Source: Gammaproteobacteria bacterium (GTDB taxonomy: Bacteria; Pseudomonadota; Gammaproteobacteria; Pseudomonadales; Azotimanducaceae_A). Taken from it: a stretch of DNA of 64,000 bases. Under the pieces are notes generated by a model. It did no database searches and was not told the origin of the DNA. It saw only the letters and a program-made list of their open reading frames with translations. A program made the position numbers and the translations under genes. Positions 26,271-35,901 of this stretch are shown one piece after another. The stretch is from NCBI GenBank assembly GCA_012960755.1, contig DUAT01000105.1:25548-89547 (forward strand), read 5' to 3'. The first letter of the stretch is position 1, and every line of letters starts with the position of its first letter.

Positions 26271-26295
26271 AAAGGCTCCTGGTTGGGAGCCCTTT
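26271..26295 (-). terminator. Stem-loop between two minus-strand genes
   Basis: On the minus strand GGGCTCC, a short loop and GGAGCC are followed by TTTTAA. It resembles a weak intrinsic terminator for the upstream membrane gene. The GGAG of its 3' arm is also the best ribosome binding site for the downstream coiled-coil gene, so folding would hide that site. Confidence 0.5.
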
Positions 26296-26316
26296 CAATT
26301 CACCCTAACAACAAAA

Positions 26317-26982
26317 TTAAAGAATCGCGATAACACCATACAGCACAGCTGTTAACGCGAACCCACTGCTTATAACCCCTGACACAGAAGTCATCACACC
26401 CTGCTTGCCAAAGATCGCATTAGCTTCCAGAGCAGCGATAATAAGTAACGACAAACCCAGTGCCATCGTACTGGCTTCTGCGACCCCGCCACTTGGCATA
26501 TGTGCAGAAGACCCCATAAAAAACAACATTGGCAGAGAAAACAGGGTATTTGTGCGCGATGCCAAACCTGCTTTCGGTGCAGCACCTGCAGCTTCCGGTA
26601 ACGCCTCGCCGCCCTGTGCAACCTGCGTCGCTGACGCAATCACGATTTTCTGGTTCGGCCAGATAATCAACCAGACATTTAAAAACATCAAGGTACCTAA
26701 CGTGGCACCCAAGGTGATGTCCAGAGTAAGAAACTGATGCCTGGTCGCGAGCAACACAACACCGGTTAGAAAAGTAAGCATGGCACCCCAACGGAACCAC
26801 CACAGTGCACGTGGAACTAGTTTTTGAATCGCACCGGATCGATGTGCATCCTCAGCCTCTTTGAAATACTCCGTCTGTACAAAGTTAAAGTAATACAACA
26901 ATCCTATCCAGGTGATACCGGCAAGAAAATGCCCCCATCTAAACAAGTAGTCCATTCCAACGCTGCTAAATAGTATATCCAT
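26317..26982 (-). CDS. Urate oxidase N-terminal (PuuD-like) membrane domain protein
   Basis: A 221-residue membrane protein with about six hydrophobic segments. It matches the N-terminal membrane domain of PuuD-type urate hydroxylase: WGHFLAGITWIGLLYYFNFVQ with its histidine, WWFRWGAMLTFLTG, and NVWLIIWPNQKIV. In PuuD this domain binds heme and a cytochrome c domain follows. Here the C-terminal cytochrome domain is absent, so any electron acceptor must be separate. Stand-alone domains of this kind are common in marine bacteria and their reaction is not established. No other purine catabolism gene is nearby. Confidence 0.7.
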   Translation of the reverse strand: MDILFSSVGMDYLFRWGHFLAGITWIGLLYYFNFVQTEYFKEAEDAHRSGAIQKLVPRALWWFRWGAMLTFLTGVVLLATRHQFLTLDITLGATLGTLMFLNVWLIIWPNQKIVIASATQVAQGGEALPEAAGAAPKAGLASRTNTLFSLPMLFFMGSSAHMPSGGVAEASTMALGLSLLIIAALEANAIFGKQGVMTSVSGVISSGFALTAVLYGVIAIL

Positions 26983-27020
26983 GTTCCTCTACCCTCTCTT
27001 ATGATTGTTATCGATACTAT

Positions 27021-27068
27021 TTACTTCTGTATCGCTTTACTTCTGTATCGCTTTACTTCTGTATCGCC
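27021..27068. repeat. Three tandem 16-bp repeats
   Basis: TTACTTCTGTATCGCT occurs at 27021-27036 and 27037-27052, and again at 27053-27068 with one final mismatch. The array lies between two minus-strand genes (PuuD-like and amidohydrolase), in the leader of the former. Confidence 0.9.
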
Positions 27069-27094
27069 ATGATAACATTGAATTTTTTTAAAAA

Positions 27095-28312
27095 CTATTC
27101 CACCTTTGCTGCCGAGCTGTCGCCGATTTTAGAAACCTGCTGCGTGTTGTGGTCATGCAGAGATTTGTCAAGACCCGACCCCATCATATCGATAAAGTTA
27201 TCACGATAGAATTTCTGCTTTACGCTCTCGCTGGACCTTGTAAGGGAATCATTGAACCGCTTCAATGGATTACGACCACCTTCTACATGAGGGAAGTCTG
27301 AAGAGAACAACAGCATGTCCTCTGAAGAGTTCTCAATAATCCAACGCGTGTTTTCGTGCGGATAGGGCGTCACGCGAAACTGGCGCTGGGCTATTTCACT
27401 GGGTTTCGCTGAGAGCTTTTTTAGTCGCTCCTCTCCCTTGTAAAAAGCCCCGAAACTCGCATCCAGAAATTGCATCCAACTCGGAACCCAGGAAGCACCA
27501 AGCTCAATGGCACCGAATTTGAGATTCGGGAAACGGTCACAGACACCGTCCAAAATCAACGCCGACATGGTTTGCCACATGGCCAGCGGTATCGTCATAA
27601 AACTCAGGGAGGTGAAGTTCTCATCGCCACCGTGGAAATCCTTGACCCGGGGACCGCCATTTTCTGCATAGGCATCGGGCATTTTTTCTTCACCACCGAC
27701 ATGAAACAGAATCGGGATTCCTGCTTCCTGGGCTAAAGCCCAGAGCGGGTCGAACCCGGCATGGGACGGAGAATGATTCATCGGACAACGGGAAGGAAGC
27801 ACCAGCGCCTTGCAACCCAAGTCAATGGCCTGCCTTGCCGTTGAGATGGCCGCCTCAATATCAACCAGGGGCACATAGCCGGTTGCCAGTAATCGGTGAT
27901 CGACACTGCAAAAGTCTGTCATCATCCGGTTATGCGCCTGGGCAGTTGCAACAGCCAGGCGGTTTTCACCGGAATATTCTAGACCATAATTACTGAGTGC
28001 GGTCGTTGTAAACACAAGCTGGCTGGTAAACCCCAGCAGATCCAGCGCCCTGGTTCGGTCCTGGTTGCGAAACGAGCCGAGGGCCTGGTGGTTTTTCCGC
28101 AGCAGAATGTTATCTTCATCCCCAGCCCGAAATGTTGCATCGTCCTGGAGTTCCCGGGCCTTATCGGCCCAGGCCAATTCTTCTTTGTTGATGCGATTCT
28201 TAGTTTGAAAAGACTCGATAAATTCCTCTTCCAGATACTGATCGATAGTCCCTGGCAACTCCATTACATGCGAGTCGGCATCATGAATGGTTTGATTCTC
28301 AACATATGCCAT
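27095..28312 (-). CDS. Amidohydrolase 2-family protein
   Basis: A 405-residue TIM-barrel amidohydrolase of the COG2159 type, which includes decarboxylases and hydrolases of aromatic or acyl compounds. Candidate metal or catalytic residues are IHDADSHVME at the N-terminus (D and H), FHVGGE in the middle, and the late LFSSDFPHVEGG aspartate and histidine. The start at 28312 (MAYVENQ) follows GGGGG at a workable distance; an open extension to 28384 lacks support. The substrate is unknown. It is followed on the same strand by the PuuD-like gene across a tandem-repeat spacer. Confidence 0.8.
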   Translation of the reverse strand: MAYVENQTIHDADSHVMELPGTIDQYLEEEFIESFQTKNRINKEELAWADKARELQDDATFRAGDEDNILLRKNHQALGSFRNQDRTRALDLLGFTSQLVFTTTALSNYGLEYSGENRLAVATAQAHNRMMTDFCSVDHRLLATGYVPLVDIEAAISTARQAIDLGCKALVLPSRCPMNHSPSHAGFDPLWALAQEAGIPILFHVGGEEKMPDAYAENGGPRVKDFHGGDENFTSLSFMTIPLAMWQTMSALILDGVCDRFPNLKFGAIELGASWVPSWMQFLDASFGAFYKGEERLKKLSAKPSEIAQRQFRVTPYPHENTRWIIENSSEDMLLFSSDFPHVEGGRNPLKRFNDSLTRSSESVKQKFYRDNFIDMMGSGLDKSLHDHNTQQVSKIGDSSAAKVE

Positions 28313-28409
28313 TGTGCTTAGCCCCCAAAAGCCTTTCAATTTTTTTATTACCGCAAACATACGCTGATCCCGACAATTAATCACGCCAGGGCTGTTTTTC
28401 GCAGTTGCC

Positions 28410-29114
28410 CTACCCTTTCATCGCCCGGGGATAGCCCTGGTCAATCTCAATCTTTCGCTTCAATTTCCTGGTCAGCCGTTTCTGGAGATAATTTATCTGC
28501 CCGGAGTCTAACACGGCTGCGCGGCAATAACGGGACAGGAACCAGTTCACCCCAAGCTCGTCAAAAATATCCTTATCGTCATCAACTCCCAACAGATTGA
28601 TCAGGTTCCGCATCCTCTCCCACAGTCGTAACTGCCTCTTCTTGATACTCATACCGGAAATATCAACCAGGGCATAGCTCTGATGTACCTCTTTTCCAAG
28701 ATAAAGGACATTGCCTAGGTGTATCCCGCGAAACATGACTCCCCGGGTGTGAAGTTCAGCCAGATACCGTGGCAAGCCCCTGATTCCAGTATCATCCCCC
28801 CCTTCGTTCAGGACCCGAAGATCTGTCCCTGGCAGTCGATTATAAATCACCATATGCATGGCCATCTCACTGCAATACATCACTTCCTTCGGTAAAGGCG
28901 CCAGCACCCCTATTTTCTTGAGTTGTTTAGCATTTTCGGCAAATCGAACGGCCTTGGGGAAAAAAGTGGAAGTTGACAATCGCTCCTTCCGGAAGAACGA
29001 TTTGATCATTTCATTGTCAGGCGTGAGCATCAGCATGGGCTTTTGGAGATTACCCATTAACAGTTTATTTTTGGCAACGTACTCCTGTACCTGTGCCTTG
29101 CTTATTTTCTTCAC
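28410..29114 (-). CDS. Kinase-fold protein related to LPS kinases / toluene tolerance family
   Basis: A 234-residue protein with a compact kinase fold as in the lipopolysaccharide kinase (WaaP/Bud32-like) superfamily. A lysine in IKSFFRKERL could bind ATP. The catalytic-loop region reads RGVMFRGIHLGNVLYL: the asparagine is kept, but the usual catalytic aspartate position holds glycine. The metal-binding aspartate may be the one in ALVDISGM. It may therefore act as a pseudokinase or use an altered mechanism. Family members lie near LPS core or envelope genes, which are not seen here. The C-terminus is strongly basic, suggesting membrane association. Confidence 0.6.
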   Translation of the reverse strand: MKKISKAQVQEYVAKNKLLMGNLQKPMLMLTPDNEMIKSFFRKERLSTSTFFPKAVRFAENAKQLKKIGVLAPLPKEVMYCSEMAMHMVIYNRLPGTDLRVLNEGGDDTGIRGLPRYLAELHTRGVMFRGIHLGNVLYLGKEVHQSYALVDISGMSIKKRQLRLWERMRNLINLLGVDDDKDIFDELGVNWFLSRYCRAAVLDSGQINYLQKRLTRKLKRKIEIDQGYPRAMKG

Positions 29115-29206
29115 CGAAGAATCCTTGCAATGTGTTGGACGAGACTGACTATTTAGGGAGTATACGTTTTGGTGCCTAACAAGGGTACGTGTTTTATTTG
29201 GTGCTC

Positions 29207-29237
29207 GTACTCCGTCTGCATGAAATTGACGGAGTAC
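29207..29237. repeat. Perfect 10-bp inverted repeat
   Basis: GTACTCCGTC (29207-29216) and GACGGAGTAC (29228-29237) form a perfect stem with an 11-base loop. It abuts the stop codon of the GNAT gene. There is no T tract on either side, so it is not a standard intrinsic terminator; mRNA 3'-end protection is possible. Confidence 0.7.
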
Positions 29238-29659
29238 TAGGGGCTACGCAGCCAATAGTGGCAATAGATTCCCTCGCTACCCTCACCCGTATTTTCGGCA
29301 ACCCAGTTATTGTTTTCATAGTAGCGGCAGGCATTCGTGTTGGCCGTTAACGACTTTAGAGACAAGGGTAATCCATGTCGCTCGATGCAGGATTTTATCA
29401 GGGCATTTGCAGCACCTTTTTTCTGCTGATCAGGATTTATATAAAGATGATGAATAAATTTTTCAGGCGCCCAGATAGAAACAAATCCAACAACCTGTTG
29501 CTCTCTAACCGCCAGCAACACTTGTTCATTTTTTACCAGGGACTTGAAATCTTTCCTCGATACATTCCCCTGGGTAAAGCAGGCAACCGATGCGCGTGAT
29601 TGATTGTACACCGCAACAACTTCCTCCATGTCTGTTTCCCTGCACTCTCGGATCAACAT
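29237..29659 (-). CDS. GNAT-family N-acetyltransferase
   Basis: A 140-residue GNAT acetyltransferase. The fold is visible as MLIRECRETDMEEVVAVYNQ, the beta-strand pair VLLAVREQQVVGFVSIW, and the acetyl-CoA loop in HHLYINPDQQKKGAANALIKSC, which fits the Q/RxxGxG/A pattern. The C-terminal TANTNACRYYENNNWVAENTGEG resembles the substrate side of related enzymes. The acceptor amine is unknown. It lies 15 bases after the VOC-family gene on the same strand and probably shares its transcript. Confidence 0.82.
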   Translation of the reverse strand: MLIRECRETDMEEVVAVYNQSRASVACFTQGNVSRKDFKSLVKNEQVLLAVREQQVVGFVSIWAPEKFIHHLYINPDQQKKGAANALIKSCIERHGLPLSLKSLTANTNACRYYENNNWVAENTGEGSEGIYCHYWLRSP

Positions 29660-29674
29660 ACCAGTACTTTACCT

Positions 29675-30043
29675 CTATCCACTACCCAGCAACGTAATCA
29701 CGTTTTCATCAGGGTCTTTAAAGTGAGCGAGCAACCCACCCCATGGCTGTTTCGCTGGAGGACCAAGAAACTCCACACCCCGTTCGAGCAGTTCCTTGTA
29801 AACCACGTCGATATCTTTCACCTGGATTGAAATACCGACATACCTGCCCACATAAGATTGCGATTCCTCACTCTCAGGGTCTTGTCGCTCAATTGCAAGA
29901 GATGCACCCCCCAGATCAAACTCTACCCAACCCATGTCCATACCCTCAAATTTTACCGGCAATCCTATCGTGTCCTTATAGAATTCAACCGACTCCGCAA
30001 ACTTAAAGCTGAACACGCGCTGGGCGTAAATGGTAAATTTCAT
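29675..30043 (-). CDS. VOC-superfamily (glyoxalase/bleomycin resistance-like) protein
   Basis: A 122-residue protein with two beta-alpha-beta-beta-beta units of the vicinal oxygen chelate fold. Typical segments are FAESVEFYKDTIGLPVKFEG, then WVEFDLGGASLAIE, then VVYKELLERGVEFLGPPAKQPWG, and the closing AHFKDPDENVITLLGS with the conserved glutamate. Roles in this family range from dioxygenase to drug binding, and none can be chosen. Its start overlaps the stop of the upstream MFS gene by four bases (ATGA), which links the two in translation. Confidence 0.82.
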   Translation of the reverse strand: MKFTIYAQRVFSFKFAESVEFYKDTIGLPVKFEGMDMGWVEFDLGGASLAIERQDPESEESQSYVGRYVGISIQVKDIDVVYKELLERGVEFLGPPAKQPWGGLLAHFKDPDENVITLLGSG

Positions 30044-31245
30044 TCTTCGATCTCCTTGCCTGGTTTTACAGTGCTGTGAATGATCGATCCACTTAAAAGC
30101 CAGCCAGATAGTAATGCGGTACCGAGTATCAGAAGGCTATTGAAAATGAAAGGGCTGGTTTGACTGACATTGTCGTATAAATAACCCCCGATCAAGGGTC
30201 CGATGGTTGCACCGACACCAAACGCCATCTCTGCGAAGCCAAATGTTCGTGCAGTTGCACCCGGAGGTGCAGCGCCTGCCGTGAGCGATTTTCGCGTGGG
30301 CTCTATCAAAGACCAGCCAATAACGGATATGGAGTAGATCAACACCAGCGACCAGAATCCCTTTGCCAGGGGCATGGTTAGATACAGGCAACCAGCGATG
30401 AGCATGCCGGTCACCATTAAAACCACAGGATTTCGTTTGTCAGCAAAGGCCCCCAGTTTCGACGGCAGGAACATGAACACCAGCGCTGCAGGTAAAAAAG
30501 CCCAGGAAAGCATTCGCGGGTCCGACGTGAAATTGTCCTGCAAATAGATCAGGTATATCGGCATGATCAGGGCATTGGATATTCCCAGAAAAACGAATAT
30601 CAAAAACAAACGCTTTAACGCCGGTGTTGGTTTGAATCCGGCACCCTTTATCGTAGCAGCCCTGGTAGACGAGGCCGGTCGGGTTTCCGGCAATTGAACC
30701 AGGGCAAGTAAAAGTGCCAGGGTCGCCAGCACCGCAAAAAGCCCGAAACTAGAGGTCCAGGCCAACGCGGGAATGGCAGCTACAAGTCCAAAACCGATGG
30801 TCGCACCCACCACACTGGATCTTGCCTGAATCTCAACGTTAGCACCCATTGCCTGGCCTCTGTCTGACGCAGGAACAAGGTCCGAGGTCATCGTGTCCAC
30901 GCTGATCAACATCAAAGCAGCCCCCAGCCCCTGAAAAAAACGTGCGATGTACATGGTTTGGAGCCCGTCCGCCACCGCATAACCGGTGTATGCACCGATA
31001 TAAAAAACCATGGCGAAAAGAAAAAAAATCCGCCTGCCAAAGTAATCAATCCCGAATCCGATGACAGGCCGCATTAACAGAATAGAGAATGTAAAAAGGC
31101 TGAATAAACCACCGATCTCAACAGCGCTGGCCCCAAGCGCCTTGGATTGCACCGGCAATGCAAACGTCACAAAGAACAACGGCACGGATACCAGGAACAA
31201 ACAACGTCTCAGGATGACTAGTCCGGCATTTGGTGTCTCAACCAT
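30040..31245 (-). CDS. MFS transporter
   Basis: A 401-residue major facilitator carrier with about twelve transmembrane segments. The loop 2-3 motif is seen as RPVIGFGIDYFGRR, and RFFQGLGAALMLISVDTMTSDL forms helix 4. The second half contains a related LGAFADKRNP loop. The substrate is unknown, perhaps efflux. It is a clear paralogue of the frame-disrupted MFS gene at 57753-58923. Both begin with a similar helix 1 and share the segment EIGGLF in the first loop. Its stop overlaps the VOC-family start. Confidence 0.85.
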   Translation of the reverse strand: MVETPNAGLVILRRCLFLVSVPLFFVTFALPVQSKALGASAVEIGGLFSLFTFSILLMRPVIGFGIDYFGRRIFFLFAMVFYIGAYTGYAVADGLQTMYIARFFQGLGAALMLISVDTMTSDLVPASDRGQAMGANVEIQARSSVVGATIGFGLVAAIPALAWTSSFGLFAVLATLALLLALVQLPETRPASSTRAATIKGAGFKPTPALKRLFLIFVFLGISNALIMPIYLIYLQDNFTSDPRMLSWAFLPAALVFMFLPSKLGAFADKRNPVVLMVTGMLIAGCLYLTMPLAKGFWSLVLIYSISVIGWSLIEPTRKSLTAGAAPPGATARTFGFAEMAFGVGATIGPLIGGYLYDNVSQTSPFIFNSLLILGTALLSGWLLSGSIIHSTVKPGKEIEE

Positions 31246-31326
31246 GAATCAACACCTTCTACAATCTTCTATATAGTTCATCGAAGGTTAAACTATCGCG
31301 GTATCCGACTGAAGGCTTTAGTTTCG

Positions 31327-32325
31327 CTAACCCAGGTTCTCGAGTTCCTGGATCAGCCCTACCGGCAGATCAACACCACAAGCCAACAGATCGGAAACAC
31401 CCACAAAACGATCCTGTATCGCCGAGGCAATTTCATCATGCCTGCCAACAGCCGAAAAGAGGCGGACGACATCGTCGGGTATCTCCCGGGTCATCTCATC
31501 CCATTGGCCTTTTTTGGACATGTCATTGAGTTTGTGACCAAGATCCTCTAACCCATGCACTTCAAACACCGGCCAATAGGAGGGTGTGGAACCGTAAAAC
31601 CCGACTCGCATCCTGACCCATTCGAACATTTTGTCCACCGCCTCGTCGTCAGCACCTGTAACGACAAATCCGCCACCCGAGATTTCAAACCCTTGCCTGC
31701 TACGCTCGGATTTAGCGAGAGCCCCCTCAAGCCGCGGGATTACCACTTGATCCAGATATTTACGTGTACAAAAAGCGTGTAACTGCACCCCGTCACATTC
31801 TTCAGCGGCGACTTTCATCATCGCCGGTCCCACCGCCGCTATCTGTACTGCAGGTGGCTCACAAGTCAGGGCTGGTGGCGTGAAGTTGGGTGTCATGAGC
31901 GAGAACTTGTAATGCTCACCCTGGTAATCCAGTTTCTCACCCGTTTGCCAGCAGGACCATATCGCTTTCAGGGACTGAACATACTCACGCATGCGCGGAG
32001 CAGGCGGACTCCACGGAACACTGAAACGTCGAACATTATGACCCTTCACCTGACTACCCAACCCAAGGGTAAAACGTCCTTTTGAAACAGTCTGCAGGTC
32101 CCAGGCCGTATTTGCCACAGCCATCGGACTACGGGAAAAGGCTATAGCGATACTCGTTCGTAACTTCAAAGTGGATGTTGTGGTGGCGGCAATCGCATGG
32201 GGCAGGAATGGATCGAAGCGGTTTTCCTGGGTACTGACACCATAATAGCCACGATCTTCCAGGCTTTTCGCGACCTCACCGACCTGATTAAGATCCTGAC
32301 CGGTAATCGAAGTAATAACATGCAT
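31327..32325 (-). CDS. LLM-class (F420-type) flavin oxidoreductase
   Basis: A 332-residue luciferase-like monooxygenase fold protein. Its profile resembles the F420-dependent subgroup (TIGR03617-like): the start MHVITSITGQDLNQVGEVAKSLEDRGYYGVSTQE, then LRTSIAIAFSRSPMAVANTAWDLQ, then GRFTLGLGSQVKGHNVRRF. F420 versus FMN use cannot be proven from the sequence. Its partner pathway is not visible; a quinone oxidoreductase-like gene lies divergently 169 bases away. If F420 is used, the host must make or import it. Confidence 0.75.
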   Translation of the reverse strand: MHVITSITGQDLNQVGEVAKSLEDRGYYGVSTQENRFDPFLPHAIAATTTSTLKLRTSIAIAFSRSPMAVANTAWDLQTVSKGRFTLGLGSQVKGHNVRRFSVPWSPPAPRMREYVQSLKAIWSCWQTGEKLDYQGEHYKFSLMTPNFTPPALTCEPPAVQIAAVGPAMMKVAAEECDGVQLHAFCTRKYLDQVVIPRLEGALAKSERSRQGFEISGGGFVVTGADDEAVDKMFEWVRMRVGFYGSTPSYWPVFEVHGLEDLGHKLNDMSKKGQWDEMTREIPDDVVRLFSAVGRHDEIASAIQDRFVGVSDLLACGVDLPVGLIQELENLG

Positions 32326-32494
32326 AGATTTCTCAATGGGTGTGGTGACTAAATTCGAGTAGCTTGGGCTTGAGTGTAATTTAATCCCGGCATGACGTCG
32401 ATTCCGAATGCAGCTATGCTCTGGGAGGGATCCTCTGATTGCATACCGTCCTTAATCAGAAGCTCCTTAGAAAAACTAAAACCAGGAAGCTCTG

Positions 32495-33475
32495 ATGAAA
32501 GCTATAGTTTGTAATGAATTCGGCCCACCTTCGATCCTGTCGATGGCAGAGGTTGCTGAACCCGTGATTGAACCGGGGATGGTCAAGATCCAGATCCATG
32601 CTGCAGGCTTGAACTTTCCCGACACGCTAATGATTGCCGGTGCATACCAGGAAAAGCCCCCTTTTCCCTTTTCCCCGGGGATGGAATGCGCAGGTATTGT
32701 CACCGAAGTGGCTCGGGATGTTGTTAACCTCAGTGTCGGCGACCGGGTAATGGCGGATCATGGTCACGGTGGTTTCGCCGAATATGTTCTTGCGGAACAG
32801 GCGAGAACATTCAGGATCCCCGACAGCATGCCTTTTGACCAGGCGGCAGGATTCCCGGTGACCTATGGCACTACTTATCATGCGCTGGTGGACCGCGCCA
32901 GGCTTCAGCCGGGCGAAGTACTGGTAGTACATGGTGCCGCTGGAGGTGTGGGTCTAAACGCCATTGAACTGGGAAAAGCGCTCGGTGCAATGGTCATTGG
33001 TACCGTGGGATCCGATGAAAAAAAGGAAATTGTCAAAGCCTATGGTGCGGATCATGTCATCAACTATACCACCGAGAGTATTCGGCAACGCGTCAAAGCG
33101 CTGAACAACGATCAGGGTGCCGATGTCATATACGATCCTGTCGGCGGTGATGTTTTCGACGAGTCGATACGATGCATTAACTGGGGAGGCCGCCTGCTAA
33201 TCATCGGTTTCGCATCCGGTAGAATTGCCCAGCTAAAAACCAATCTGGCACTGCTGAAAGGCTGCTCGGTCGTGGGGGTTTTCTGGGGAGAGTTCTGTCG
33301 GCGTTCACCGACAAAGAACCGCGCTAACTTTGACACGTTATTCAAGATGTTTGAAGCAGGACAATTGAGACCACACGTATGCAGGCATTTCCCGCTTCAG
33401 CAAACCAGTGACGGGATGGAGTTTATTCTATCCAGAAAATCTACCGGAAAGGTGATTGTTATGGTGCGGGATTGA
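32495..33475 (+). CDS. NADPH:quinone oxidoreductase-family protein (zinc-free MDR)
   Basis: A 326-residue medium-chain dehydrogenase/reductase of the quinone oxidoreductase branch. The N-terminal GroES-like domain shows AGLNFPDTLMIAGAYQ and FSPGMECAGIVTEV without the structural or catalytic zinc ligands. The NADPH-binding motif is VHGAAGGVGLNAIELGKALGA, and GADHVINYTTE follows. It should reduce quinones or enones with NADPH, or act as an acyl-CoA reductase. It ends before a bidirectional terminator shared with groEL. Likely a stand-alone gene with its promoter in the 169-base divergent gap. Confidence 0.86.
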   Translation: MKAIVCNEFGPPSILSMAEVAEPVIEPGMVKIQIHAAGLNFPDTLMIAGAYQEKPPFPFSPGMECAGIVTEVARDVVNLSVGDRVMADHGHGGFAEYVLAEQARTFRIPDSMPFDQAAGFPVTYGTTYHALVDRARLQPGEVLVVHGAAGGVGLNAIELGKALGAMVIGTVGSDEKKEIVKAYGADHVINYTTESIRQRVKALNNDQGADVIYDPVGGDVFDESIRCINWGGRLLIIGFASGRIAQLKTNLALLKGCSVVGVFWGEFCRRSPTKNRANFDTLFKMFEAGQLRPHVCRHFPLQQTSDGMEFILSRKSTGKVIVMVRD

Positions 33476-33514
33476 TTTGTTGGTAACGGGCAACAAGAAA
33501 CTTTATTACAGACA

Positions 33515-33549
33515 GAAAAAAGCCCCGAAGAACGGGGCCTTTTTTTTTG
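33515..33549. terminator. Bidirectional terminator between the quinone oxidoreductase gene and groEL
   Basis: The stem GCCCCG (33522-33527) / CGGGGC (33533-33538) with loop AAGAA is flanked by a run of A on the left and a run of T on the right. It can end both convergent transcripts. Confidence 0.88.
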
Positions 33550-33580
33550 GAGCCAGCAGGAGAACTTCTCTTGCAAGAAT

Positions 33581-35248
<1,668 letters not shown>

Positions 35249-35390
35249 TTAAATCAAGTTAGTTCCTGTCCTGCGAGTCGACCAGCATTTCATACAATTA
35301 TTTTAAACAGATTCTCTTCAAATCTGATAGTACGAAGTCGCCATCTCACTGGGCCTGAACCCGGACAAAATAAAGTTAATGCACGTTGGC

Positions 35391-35678
35391 TTATTCGATT
35401 ACGCCAAACACTTCACTTTCATTCATAATAAGCAGTTCTTCACCATCAAGCTTTACCGCGCTCCCTGAGTACTGACCGAAGAGAATCTTATCCCCAACGT
35501 TCAAATCAACAGGCTGTATAGAACCATCTTCTGATTTCTTACCCGGACCAACAGCCAATACCTCACCTTGAGATGGCTTTTCGGCGGCGGAACCAGGAAG
35601 AACAATACCTCCGGCTGATTTTGCTTCTTCTTCCGTGCGACGTACTACCACACGATCTTGTAATGGACGGATATTCAT
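35391..35678 (-). CDS. groS: Co-chaperonin GroES
   Basis: A 95-residue 10-kDa chaperonin that caps the GroEL ring. It starts [18 protein letters not shown] and contains the mobile loop [29 protein letters not shown], then [25 protein letters not shown]. First gene of the groES-groEL operon; a perfect CIRCE element and a promoter lie upstream, which indicates heat-shock control by HrcA. Confidence 0.98.
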   Translation of the reverse strand: MNIRPLQDRVVVRRTEEEAKSAGGIVLPGSAAEKPSQGEVLAVGPGKKSEDGSIQPVDLNVGDKILFGQYSGSAVKLDGEELLIMNESEVFGVIE

Positions 35679-35776
35679 TAATGTCTCCCATTTCTGGTAC
35701 CAACCGCGGCCGTTCAGTCCAACGGGTTGGTTTTCTCAATAAACCAAGCTAATCTTTGACCTGAATTCAGGGTTGA

Positions 35777-35803
35777 TTAGCACTCTCCTATTCGGAGTGC
35801 TAA
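35777..35803 (-). promoter_or_regulatory. CIRCE element (HrcA operator) of groES-groEL
   Basis: A perfect inverted repeat TTAGCACTC-N9-GAGTGCTAA matches the CIRCE consensus exactly. It sits at the predicted transcription start of groES, about 100 bases before the start codon. HrcA binds such sites and represses chaperonin genes until heat stress. hrcA itself is not in the window. Confidence 0.95.
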
Positions 35804-35830
35804 TGATAGGGGCGAAAATCCTAGAATCAA
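35803..35830 (-). promoter_or_regulatory. groES promoter
   Basis: On the minus strand TTGATT (35825-35830) is separated by 16 bases from TATCAT (35803-35808), a workable sigma-70 promoter whose start would fall inside the CIRCE repeat. The CCCC just before TATCAT also partly resembles a sigma-32 -10 region, so dual control is possible. Confidence 0.6.
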
Positions 35831-35843
35831 CCCTGAGACAACA

Positions 35844-35868
35844 AAAAAGCCAAATTAATTGGCTTTTT
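35844..35868 (-). terminator. Terminator separating ampG from groES
   Basis: AAAAAGCCAA and TTGGCTTTTT form a perfect stem with an ATTAA loop. In the minus direction it is followed by a T-rich run. It would stop transcripts from ampG that run antisense through the ATL gene, just before the groES promoter. It could also act on the plus strand. Confidence 0.75.
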
Positions 35869-35901
35869 GAACTGTTTTTTTTTTGTAAATTGCGGAAGGA
35901 C

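Noticed and set aside
27021..27068. CRISPR array
   Set aside because: The 16-bp units are directly adjacent without spacers, so this is a simple tandem repeat.
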